Part shown: piece by piece, positions 16,004 through 23,345 of the stretch
How positions within the stretch are numbered: the stretch's first letter is position 1
Layout: every line of letters begins with the position of its first letter
Source of the DNA: Bacteroidota bacterium
Lineage (GTDB): Bacteria > Bacteroidota > Bacteroidia > SXHM01
NCBI GenBank assembly: GCA_947479755.1
Contig: CANKAM010000007.1
Span: 58,057 to 122,056, forward strand
Reading direction: 5' to 3'
Length of the DNA stretch: 64,000 bases
Translations under genes and position numbers: made by a program
The notes under the pieces: model-generated
The model's database searches: none
The model's input: the letters and a program-made list of their open reading frames with translations, nothing else
Told to the model about the DNA's origin: nothing

Positions 16004-17473
16004 ATGACAGAGCAGAAACTTGTAATTTACAACACCCTCACCCGCCAGAAAGAAGATTTCAAACCCATCAACCCGCCATTTGTTGGCTTGTATGTATGCG
16101 GTCCTACGGTTTACAGCGATGTACATCTGGGCAACGCCCGCACCTTCGTTTCCTTTGATATGATTTACCGCTACCTGGTGCATCTTGGTTACAAAGTGCG
16201 CTACGTGCGCAACATAACCGATGCCGGACATCTGGAAGGCGACCGCGATGAAGGCGATGATAAATTTGCCAAAAAAGCAAAGCTCGAACAATTGGAGCCA
16301 ATGGAAATTGTTCAGAAATATACCAACGGTTTTCATGAGGTGATGCGCGAGATGAACACACTTCCGCCAAGCATTGAACCCACTGCCACGGGCCACATCT
16401 GCGAGCAGATTGAAATGGTAAAAAAAATTCTTGCAAAAGGATATGCCTATGAAATAAACGGCACCGTTTATTTTGATGTAGAAAAATATAACAAGGAGTT
16501 CCCTTATGGACAACTCACCAACCGCAAACTCGAAGAATTGTTGGAAGGCACACGCGAGTTAAGCGGACAAGACGAGAAAAAAGGTCGTCTTGATTTTGCA
16601 TTGTGGATAAAAGCAAAACCGGAAACACTCATGCAATGGCCATCACCTTGGGGCCCCGGTTTTCCGGGTTGGCACATTGAGTGCTCGGCTATGAGCAGCA
16701 AATATTTGGGCGATACGTTCGATATTCACGGAGGCGGAATGGATTTGCAGGCAACGCACCACACCAACGAAATTGCACAGTCGCAGGCATGCAACCATAC
16801 AGCACCTGTTAATTATTGGATGCACACCAACATGCTTACCGTAAATGGTGTGCGCATGTCAAAAACTGCCGGCAACGGTTTTCTTCCGGGCGAATTATTT
16901 ACCGGAAATCATCCGCTGCTCGACAAAGGCTATGCGCCCATGGCAGTCCGCTTTTTCATGATGCAGACACATTACGGAAGCACGCTCGATTTTTCTAACG
17001 AAGCTTTGCAGGCATCAGAAAAGGGCTATGCCAAATTGATGAATGCAATGAAAACAGTAGACAGTTTAAAAGCATCTGCAACATCAACTTCAAACATTAA
17101 AGAGCTGCAACAAAACTGCTACGATGCCATGAACGATGATTTCAATGCACCGATAGTTGTTGCCAATTTATTTGAAGGCGTGCGCATCATCAACTCGGTA
17201 AACGATGGAAAAGAAACTATTACAGCCGATGACCTTGCCTTGCTTAAAACCACCATGCAGGATTTTGTTTACGATGTGCTGGGCCTGAAATCAGAAAACT
17301 CAAACACCGCCAACGACAAAGCTTTACAGGGTGTTATGGAAATGATTCTCTCCATCCGCAAAGACGCAAAGCAAAATAAAGACTTCGCCACTTCCGATAA
17401 AATCCGCAAGGAACTGGAAGCAATCGGTATCCAAATCAAAGACTCAAAAGAAAAAACAGAATGGAGTTTTTAA
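16004..17473 (+). CDS. cysS: cysteine--tRNA ligase
   Basis: 489-residue class I aminoacyl-tRNA synthetase. It shows the zinc-ligand Cys and substrate site in YVCGPTVYSDVHLGNARTF (HLGN is the HIGH motif), the second Cys in WHIECSAM, His in ATHHTNEIAQ, and the KMSKS equivalent in VRMSKTAGN. The C-terminal helical and anticodon regions are complete. I chose ATG 16004 (MTEQKLVIYNTL) because the 27 upstream residues of the tracked ORF are encoded by the long hairpin. The stop codon overlaps the next gene, whose ATG lies at 17461. Confidence 0.97.
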   Translation: MTEQKLVIYNTLTRQKEDFKPINPPFVGLYVCGPTVYSDVHLGNARTFVSFDMIYRYLVHLGYKVRYVRNITDAGHLEGDRDEGDDKFAKKAKLEQLEPMEIVQKYTNGFHEVMREMNTLPPSIEPTATGHICEQIEMVKKILAKGYAYEINGTVYFDVEKYNKEFPYGQLTNRKLEELLEGTRELSGQDEKKGRLDFALWIKAKPETLMQWPSPWGPGFPGWHIECSAMSSKYLGDTFDIHGGGMDLQATHHTNEIAQSQACNHTAPVNYWMHTNMLTVNGVRMSKTAGNGFLPGELFTGNHPLLDKGYAPMAVRFFMMQTHYGSTLDFSNEALQASEKGYAKLMNAMKTVDSLKASATSTSNIKELQQNCYDAMNDDFNAPIVVANLFEGVRIINSVNDGKETITADDLALLKTTMQDFVYDVLGLKSENSNTANDKALQGVMEMILSIRKDAKQNKDFATSDKIRKELEAIGIQIKDSKEKTEWSF

Positions 17474-18507
17474 GAAAATTGACACTTTGTCACACTGAGC
17501 GTGTCACCCTGAGCGTAGTCGAAGGGCGAAGGGTCTTATTATTATCCTTTGTTGTCATTTTCTTTGCTGCTTGCCAACCAGACAAACCCAAACCCGTTGA
17601 CATCGCCGTTCCTCCCGCCAAAGTTGTCCCAACTCCCGACTTCAACCAGGACTCCGCTTTTCAATTTGTAAAAAAGCAAGTTGACTTCGGTCCCCGCGTT
17701 CCCAACTCTGCAGCTCATGCAAAGTGTGCTGATTACCTCACTGCAAAATTCAAAGAATACAAAGCTGACGTAATCGTTCAACAAGCCGATGCCAAAGCCT
17801 TTGACGGAAAAGTGCTGAAGATGAAAAACATCATTGCGCAATGGCAGCCCGAAAAACAAAACCGCATCCTGCTCTGCGCCCATTGGGATACCCGTCCCTT
17901 TGCCGATCAGGACAAAACAGATTTAAACAAACCCATTGACGGTGCCAACGATGGTGGCAGCGGAGTAGGAGTGCTGCTCGAAATCGGTCGTCAGCTTGCA
18001 GTTCTGCAACCCAATATCGGTGTAGATATCATCCTCTTCGATGCAGAAGATTACGGCCAGCCCGATGGCGGTATGCAGCAGGAACAGCAGAACTCCTATT
18101 GCCTTGGCTCACAATACTGGGCTACCAACAAACACAAACAGGATTATTTCCCGCGCTACGCAATTCTGTTAGACATGGTAGGTGCTAAAAATGCAACCTT
18201 TACCATGGAAGGCGGCTCTATGCACTATGCCCCCACAGTTGTAAAAAAGGTATGGGACACCGCTTTGCGCCTCGGCTATTCATCATACTTTGTTTACGAC
18301 CAGACCAACCCCATTACTGACGACCATTACTACCTCAACACCTTAGCCGAAATTCCTTCCATAGATATCATCCACTACGACCCCGCCACCAAATATCACT
18401 TCGCTCCCGTGTGGCACACCCATAATGATAATATTGACAACATTGACCCTAAAACACTGAAAGCAGTAGGGCAAACATTGCTGGAGGTTGTGTATTCTTC
18501 GCACTAA
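17461..18507 (+). CDS. M28-family peptidase / glutaminyl-peptide cyclotransferase-like lipoprotein
   Basis: 348 residues. Zinc-site motifs are LLCAHWDTRPFAD, DGANDGGSGVGVL, LFDAEDYG and VWHTHNDNIDNI, in the order expected for M28 aminopeptidases and the related glutaminyl cyclases (Asp, Glu, His). A lipobox-like FFAAC at about residues 34-38 follows a hydrophobic stretch, so the mature protein is probably a lipoprotein. The ATG lies inside cysS (13-base overlap). Residues 8-24 are encoded by an interspersed repeat, so the signal peptide has an unusually long, repeat-derived n-region. Single-zinc cyclase activity is favoured over aminopeptidase activity, but not proven. Confidence 0.82.
   Translation: MEFLRKLTLCHTERVTLSVVEGRRVLLLSFVVIFFAACQPDKPKPVDIAVPPAKVVPTPDFNQDSAFQFVKKQVDFGPRVPNSAAHAKCADYLTAKFKEYKADVIVQQADAKAFDGKVLKMKNIIAQWQPEKQNRILLCAHWDTRPFADQDKTDLNKPIDGANDGGSGVGVLLEIGRQLAVLQPNIGVDIILFDAEDYGQPDGGMQQEQQNSYCLGSQYWATNKHKQDYFPRYAILLDMVGAKNATFTMEGGSMHYAPTVVKKVWDTALRLGYSSYFVYDQTNPITDDHYYLNTLAEIPSIDIIHYDPATKYHFAPVWHTHNDNIDNIDPKTLKAVGQTLLEVVYSSH
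17489..17535 (+). repeat. CACTGAGCGTGTCACCCTGAGC repeat embedded in a coding start
   Basis: A repeat unit of the type CTGAGCG...CCCTGAGCGTAGTCGAAGGG, with GTCACACTGAGC and GTCACCCTGAGC as direct half-copies. It lies wholly inside the N-terminal coding part of the M28-type gene and is translated as HTERVTLSVVEGRR. Confidence 0.7.
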
Positions 18508-18529
18508 GGGTGTTTAAGTATCGGTAATT

Positions 18530-18892
18530 CTATGGATACTTAACTATGTGCAACAATTTCATTTTTGTAAATTGCAATAAGAGAACTCTCTTTAAGGAGG
18601 AACTGATTTTCCCCAACTGAAGATCAAAAAGGCGTATCAATTCTGCATTACTTATGTTTCCCTTTTTCACCAATACTAGTTTAGAAGGCTTACCCTCGAG
18701 TAAAAATGATTCTAAAAAATCATTGTCTTTGGTAATAATAATTCTGTTTTCGGTTTCAGCAATAGTATTTATGGGATTATCCTGTGTTTTGTTTTTGTCG
18801 GGAAGTTCAAGCGTATGAATTGAATCAAATCCCTTTAACCGTAAAAAGTCTGAAAGTGATTTTGGAAGCTGAGCATCAAGAATAAATTTCAC
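18530..18892 (-). CDS. DUF5615 PIN-like toxin component
   Basis: 120 residues beginning MKFILDAQLPKSLSDFLRLKG with an acidic centre (ETENRIIITKDNDFLESF). The Asp of ILDAQLP and the pair in TKDNDF match the PIN-like nuclease core of DUF5615. These proteins pair with DUF433 proteins as type II toxin-antitoxin systems, the toxin acting as an RNase. The ATG overlaps the upstream DUF433 stop by four bases, giving coupled translation with the antitoxin first. RNase activity is inferred from the fold. Confidence 0.85.
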   Translation of the reverse strand: MKFILDAQLPKSLSDFLRLKGFDSIHTLELPDKNKTQDNPINTIAETENRIIITKDNDFLESFLLEGKPSKLVLVKKGNISNAELIRLFDLQLGKISSSLKRVLLLQFTKMKLLHIVKYP

Positions 18893-19125
18893 GAAGCAAT
18901 TTTGTAAATACTTTTTATTTGAGTCAGCTTTGCAGCATATTCAATACAAGCAAGAAAATCTTCCTTTTGAAGGTCAGCATAATCTGCAAGTAGTTCTTCT
19001 ATACTCATCCCCGAAGTCATCATTTCAAGCATACTGTCAACAGGGTAACGAAGCTCGCGAATAGTAGGCTTTCCATGACATATATTTGTGTCAATGGTTA
19101 TCTTGCGCAATAGATTTTCTGTCAT
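18889..19125 (-). CDS. DUF433 antitoxin
   Basis: 78 residues with the DUF433 pattern: ITIDTNICHGKPTIRELRYPV, then a helix pair ending SGMSIEELLADYADLQKED. DUF433 folds as a small winged or helix-turn-helix domain and usually binds its own promoter. It is the first gene of the pair, 18 bases after an exact TATCTTTG box, and overlaps the toxin gene by four bases. Confidence 0.87.
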   Translation of the reverse strand: MTENLLRKITIDTNICHGKPTIRELRYPVDSMLEMMTSGMSIEELLADYADLQKEDFLACIEYAAKLTQIKSIYKIAS

Positions 19126-19143
19126 TGCTTAAATTATTTTCAT

Positions 19144-19151
19144 CAAAGATA
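19144..19151 (-). promoter_or_regulatory. -7 promoter box TATCTTTG for the toxin-antitoxin operon
   Basis: Exact TAnnTTTG on the minus strand, 18 bases from the DUF433 ATG. The -33 half is not clear. Confidence 0.5.
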
Positions 19152-19170
19152 AACTAGTGCATTTAAAAAA

Positions 19171-19200
19171 TAAAATCCCGCTTTTGGCGGGGTTTTATTT
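19171..19200 (-). terminator. Rho-independent terminator
   Basis: Stem TAAAATCCCGC / GCGGGGTTTTA with loop TTTTG; a run of six T follows on the minus strand. It may end transcription from the minus-strand T9SS gene whose stop is at 19338. Confidence 0.7.
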
Positions 19201-19284
19201 TTGCAGTAGTAAATAACACTGCTGCTGTAAAAAGTAGTTATGTTTTCATTTTTTTTCGGGTTGTTTAGTTATTTGTGGTAAGCA

Positions 19285-19318
19285 GCAAAACCTTCGCGTA
19301 TTTACGCGGAGGTTTTGC
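19285..19318 (-). terminator. long stem-loop 20 bases past the stop codon
   Basis: GCAAAACCTTCGCGTA pairs with TACGCGGAGGTTTTGC (one wobble pair, two-base loop). It lacks a T-run on the minus strand, so it may stabilise the 3' end rather than terminate; the hairpin at 19171 has the T-run. Confidence 0.5.
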
Positions 19319-19337
19319 CAAAAACATTGAATTTCAA

Positions 19338-20768
19338 TTACCTCGCCACCATCAGCTTATGCATAATCTGCTCACCGTTGGATGCAGTAATGCCTATGAA
19401 ATAAAACCCTGAAGGATATTCTGAAACCGAAATAGTTTCGGTGTTAAGGTCACCCGCAACAATTGCTTTGTTGTCAGCAACGTTCCGGATTAAACGACCT
19501 GAAACATCATACACACCTACTGTTACCGTAACATCATCAGTAAAGCTGTAGTTAACAGTTGCCTGTGATGAAGCAGGATTTGGGAATATAGTTGACATAG
19601 TTTCTTCGCTTAATTCAGTAAATGATTCTTCTTCGTCTGTTTTGTTAGAGCCGCATGCACCTAACACCCAACCTTGATTAAGGCGCGTAGGAACCTGTGA
19701 TGTGTTTACGCAACTAGTGCTGTTGTTCCTGCACATATATACTTTGTTACTTCCGCAACGGATATCCAGTACACGCACCTGCGCTACATCTTGTTTTACA
19801 CATCCGCGTGCATCGGTTACGGTAAGTGTGTAGTTGGTTGTTACGTTAGGGCTTACAGTAATAGAAGCAGTAGTAGCTCCGTTGCTCCACTGATAAGAAT
19901 AAGGAGGCATGCTTCCGTTTCCGCTACCCGAGAGTGTAACACTCTGTGAACCGTAACCGATGTATTTTGTTTTATCAACACCTGCATTAGCCACCGGAGG
20001 CTGGTAAACAACAACCGATTTATAATCGCTGCTTGATAAACCGTTTGCATCGGTAACAGTTAAAAGGTAAAGCTCATTGGAAGTAGGAGAAACCGTAACG
20101 TTTGCAGTTGTTCCCACAACCGCAGGAACATATTGCGCTTCCCATAAATAAGTATAGGGAGCAGTTCCACCCGATACCGTTGCGCTTAATATAGCGCTGC
20201 CACCCAGGCAATAGTAAGCAGTGTTTCCTGCATCAACAACTGGACCTGATAAGTTGATAACCATCTCAGGATTTCCGTTGCAACCGTATGGCGGAACACC
20301 AACACCTGCTGCTTCAGCACCCATAAGGGTCATGCTGGTAGGCGCACCTACAGTAACATAGGTAAAGGTAACGCAAGCCGCACCTGCAGGACCACATACA
20401 CACGTCCATGCATTAGGAAAAGGAAAGGTTGAATTAACCGGCCATGAAATAGCATCGTACACTAAAATCTCCGGACCGTAGCTGCTGTTATCAGCACCAT
20501 AAACGGCAGCAGTCTGCGGGCTGGTAAGCGAAGCCGGAAACGAAGAAAAGGTTGCACCGCCATCAAGCATAACTGCCCAAAGACCTGTTTGTCCTTCGGC
20601 ACCGCCCGTACCTCTGCCTGCGCAAAAGGTAACAGTGTATTCATGTAAACCACCGCCAAGGTCGGTATGCGAGTTAAGCGTGAACGATGAGTTATCACAC
20701 GCCTGTGAATTAAATGCGCCTGCAACTGTTAGTGCAAGGGCTGTTAAGATTGAGTAAAGTGTTTTCAT
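19338..20768 (-). CDS. T9SS cargo with PKD/SprB-like Ig domains
   Basis: 476 residues from the ATG at 20768. The 57 upstream residues of the tracked ORF precede a clean signal peptide (MKTLYSILTALALTVAGAFNSQA) and were dropped. The first 200 residues form a Cys-containing domain of unknown type (CDNSSFTLNSHTD, TFCAGRGTGG, CVCGPAGAACVTF). Two PKD- or SprB-type Ig modules follow (GGTAPYTYLWEAQY and PPYSYQWSNGATTASITV), then a Cys-rich linker and a T9SS sorting domain (IFPNPASSQATVNY). Probably a surface adhesin or structural protein; no catalytic site seen. Confidence 0.8.
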   Translation of the reverse strand: MKTLYSILTALALTVAGAFNSQACDNSSFTLNSHTDLGGGLHEYTVTFCAGRGTGGAEGQTGLWAVMLDGGATFSSFPASLTSPQTAAVYGADNSSYGPEILVYDAISWPVNSTFPFPNAWTCVCGPAGAACVTFTYVTVGAPTSMTLMGAEAAGVGVPPYGCNGNPEMVINLSGPVVDAGNTAYYCLGGSAILSATVSGGTAPYTYLWEAQYVPAVVGTTANVTVSPTSNELYLLTVTDANGLSSSDYKSVVVYQPPVANAGVDKTKYIGYGSQSVTLSGSGNGSMPPYSYQWSNGATTASITVSPNVTTNYTLTVTDARGCVKQDVAQVRVLDIRCGSNKVYMCRNNSTSCVNTSQVPTRLNQGWVLGACGSNKTDEEESFTELSEETMSTIFPNPASSQATVNYSFTDDVTVTVGVYDVSGRLIRNVADNKAIVAGDLNTETISVSEYPSGFYFIGITASNGEQIMHKLMVAR

Positions 20769-20934
20769 AATTGTTTGTTTTAAGTGATTACTGTTCGTCT
20801 TGTTTGGGAGAGCAAAACTACGGGGCTTGTAAGCGGTATTTTTAACGCAATGGATAGATGAAAGGCGTGTTTGTATAAGTGTACCCGTTTTAAGAAAAGG
20901 TGTGTTTGATGTACCGATGAACGACATTGTTACC

Positions 20935-21029
20935 GTCACCCTGAACTTGTTTCAGGGTCCTTTTATCAGCACAGGCTGGCTCAATGTTCCCCAGACATTG
21001 CCCAGATGCTGAAACAAGTTCAGCATGAC
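20935..21029 (-). repeat. interspersed inverted repeat, GTCATGCTGAAC family (R3), long linker
   Basis: GTCACCCTGAACTTGTTTCAGGGT and GATGCTGAAACAAGTTCAGCATGAC are separated by about 45 bases, more than in the other copies. Reverse orientation relative to R1. It fills much of the 351-base gap 20769-21119; apart from it and the terminator at 21044 I see nothing there. Confidence 0.85.
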
Positions 21030-21043
21030 GTTAGGAAACAAAA

Positions 21044-21074
21044 AACCGTCCGGCGCTCGCGGTACCGGACGGTT
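21044..21074 (-). terminator. Rho-independent terminator of the LamG gene
   Basis: Perfect 10-bp stem AACCGTCCGG / CCGGACGGTT; on the minus strand it is followed by TTTTTTG. It is 45 bases past the stop of the gene at 21120. Confidence 0.85.
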
Positions 21075-21119
21075 ACTCAATCATCACCCGCCATGAAAAC
21101 GAGAGATGAACCACAAAAA

Positions 21120-22328
21120 CTAATCTTTGATTAGCCTGAGTGTCTTGCCCGAATTTAATTCAGTAATGAAATAAATGCCGGGTGCAAACTGTTCCATGTT
21201 CAGCGTTTGTTTTTGCTGAACAGGAACACTAAGCAATGTTTCGCCCAAAACAGTGCTCAATGTAAAATAACCGGGTGTTGCCGTTTCAACCGTTATGTTG
21301 CCTGATGATGGATTAGGATAAACAGAAACAGATTCAACGAAATTGTTTTCATCAACACCTACACAAGAACTTACGGTTACTATAACCGAGTCGGTATACT
21401 GTATGTTGTTATTGTCATACACGCTGGCATAAATAATATGTTCACCATCGCCCAAAACATTACCGTAAATGGAATTGGTGGCATCGTTATCACCGTTGCT
21501 CCAGTTGTAATCGCACTGCTCGCTGGGAGCGGTAACGTTTGTAAACTCATTGTCATTGCAGATAGAAATAGAACCTGCTGAAATGAAATCATAATGACTG
21601 TTGAACAATGCCCCTATCTGAATATCAACTAATGCAGCATTCCAGAAACGCAGGTCATCAATTGCTCCGTTAAAGTAGGCGTTGGTGCCGCTTCCGTTTA
21701 CACCACTTCCTATTTTACCGGCAGTACCCGAAATCATGTAATAATATAATGAGTTTCCTGATCCTGAATAAGTAACTGCATCGGCTACACCGTTTACATA
21801 TATATCAATATCGGAGAGTGAGTTAAAAACCACAGCAATGTGATACCAGCTTCCGGCAACAAGCTGCGTAGTTCCTATTGCACTTATTCTTGAGGTTGGC
21901 CCCGGAAGTCCACCGTTTCCTATACTTGCAATTACTTCACCTGTTTGCAAAAGATTAATCCATGCTCCCGAATAATACGAACCATTGTCTTCATTCATAA
22001 AAATAGGATTACGTGCTCCTATTGCGTTTGATTTAATCCATGCCGAAAATGTAAAAGGAAACTGACATTTGAATTCACCGGATATGTCATTGTAAAGGAA
22101 AACAGTTCCACTGGTGGTGTTCAATGCACTGGCGGCATTACCATGGCGGTCGGTTTCAAAGGTTGGTGTGCCGTAAACATAAATGGATTGATTGTATGCA
22201 GATGAATCAGCCGTTGAGTTCTGCATTTTTAAATCAACTACTAAGGATGTTGAACTTGCGCATTGCGAGAAGGCATTGTTGGCAAGCAACATGGTGCCTG
22301 TCATAAATAGTGTGTAGAGTTTTTTCAT
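21120..22328 (-). CDS. LamG/concanavalin-like domain protein, T9SS cargo
   Basis: 402 residues. After a signal peptide (MKKLYTLFMTGTMLLANNAFS) comes a LamG-type jelly-roll of about 200 residues, recognisable by FTFSAWIKSN, GSWYHIAVVFNSLSDIDIYV and NGAIDDLRFWNAAL. A short Ig-like stretch (CDYNWSNGDNDATNSIYG, reading as a second beta domain) precedes a T9SS sorting domain (VYPNPSSGNITV, GIYFITEL). LamG domains bind sugars or proteins, so this is probably a surface lectin or adhesin. Monocistronic, with its own terminator. Confidence 0.88.
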   Translation of the reverse strand: MKKLYTLFMTGTMLLANNAFSQCASSTSLVVDLKMQNSTADSSAYNQSIYVYGTPTFETDRHGNAASALNTTSGTVFLYNDISGEFKCQFPFTFSAWIKSNAIGARNPIFMNEDNGSYYSGAWINLLQTGEVIASIGNGGLPGPTSRISAIGTTQLVAGSWYHIAVVFNSLSDIDIYVNGVADAVTYSGSGNSLYYYMISGTAGKIGSGVNGSGTNAYFNGAIDDLRFWNAALVDIQIGALFNSHYDFISAGSISICNDNEFTNVTAPSEQCDYNWSNGDNDATNSIYGNVLGDGEHIIYASVYDNNNIQYTDSVIVTVSSCVGVDENNFVESVSVYPNPSSGNITVETATPGYFTLSTVLGETLLSVPVQQKQTLNMEQFAPGIYFITELNSGKTLRLIKD

Positions 22329-22456
22329 ATTGTGGATGAGTTTTAGTTTGAAGCAAAACTATCGTTATGAAGAGCTACTCTTTTATGCTAATGGAAAGGT
22401 GAGGAGAATGAATTAATAAGTGTAGAGAATTGCGGGAAATCTGTGATGCAGGTCAC

Positions 22457-22539
22457 GTCATGCTGAACTTGTTTCAGCATCTCTCACAAAATAAAAAGAC
22501 CCTGAAACAAGTTCAGGGTGACGGGACTTCAGTATGACG
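22457..22539 (+). repeat. interspersed inverted repeat, GTCATGCTGAAC family (R4) plus an extra half-site
   Basis: Complete 66-base copy (22457-22522) in plus orientation, followed by a partial third half (ACTTCAGTATGACG). It lies in the 276-base gap between the LamG gene and the LytTR regulator, in which nothing else is visible. Confidence 0.85.
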
Positions 22540-22604
22540 ATTATTACCAATTAACAACCGTTGCGTCAACTATTATTACCTGTATGCCTTTTGCAAATAT
22601 CTGT

Positions 22605-23345
22605 TTACAGATTTTTCAGAAACTCAAGCAGCTTCTCGCGCTTGCGCACCGAAACGGGAATGTTGATACCGTCACTCATTTCAATGGAACCTCCATCTGT
22701 TTTATCTATGCGTGTGATGAAGTTTACATTCACCAAATGTGAATTGTGAACGCGGATAAAATGATTACCCAGCAAGTCTTCGTACTCTTTCAGGTTTTTA
22801 GAAACCATAATGCTGGGGCGGTTAACAATGTAAAACCGTGTGTAGTTTCCGTCTGCCTCACAGCGCATGATGTCGTCTAATTTAATGAGGTGTATAGACT
22901 CCATGTCTTTCAATAATATCTTGCGACTGCCGCCTGTGAGTTGTTTTAAGTTTTGTTCCAGCAACTCTAATTTTGTTCCCAGGTTTTCTTTGTCAATCTT
23001 CTCCAATGCTTTGTTCACAGCTTCTGTCAGCTCAATCGGGTCAACGGGTTTAAGCAGGTAATCAATAGCGCTGAGGCGCAATGCTTCAATGGCATATTTT
23101 GCAAAAGCAGTGATAAAGATTACTTCAAACGAGCGTTGTTCCAGTTTGCGCAAGAGGTCAAGCCCGGTGCCGTCATTCATTTCCACATCAAGGAAAACAA
23201 GGTCGGGATGCTCCGTTGCAATCAGCTTCAAACCTGTTGCAACGCCATCTGCTTCTACTATTTCAGCTTCAGGAAAATTATGTTGCAGCATCAACACAAT
23301 GCCTTTGCGCACTTCGTTTTCATTGTCTATAACTGCAAGGATCAT
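22605..23345 (-). CDS. LytTR-family response regulator
   Basis: 246 residues. The receiver domain (1-120) has the phospho-acceptor Asp53 in LVFLDVEMNDG, a Thr switch in FITAFAKYA and the Lys of DYLLKPVDP. The C-terminal LytTR DNA-binding domain begins near LLKDMESIHLIKLDD and includes FIRVHNSHLVNVNFI. It is the second gene of a two-gene operon, overlapping the kinase by four bases (ATGA), so the two proteins almost certainly work as a pair. LytTR regulators bind direct repeats, which I did not find in the immediate upstream gap. Confidence 0.95.
   Translation of the reverse strand: MILAVIDNENEVRKGIVLMLQHNFPEAEIVEADGVATGLKLIATEHPDLVFLDVEMNDGTGLDLLRKLEQRSFEVIFITAFAKYAIEALRLSAIDYLLKPVDPIELTEAVNKALEKIDKENLGTKLELLEQNLKQLTGGSRKILLKDMESIHLIKLDDIMRCEADGNYTRFYIVNRPSIMVSKNLKEYEDLLGNHFIRVHNSHLVNVNFITRIDKTDGGSIEMSDGINIPVSVRKREKLLEFLKNL

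Noticed and set aside
15953-16513. Minus-strand ORF of 186 codons
   Set aside because: Lies wholly antisense to cysS and begins in the long hairpin; composition is that of a mirror frame.
22518-22749. Two overlapping plus-strand ORFs
   Set aside because: Shadows of the LytTR regulator's 3' end and of the repeat R4 region.
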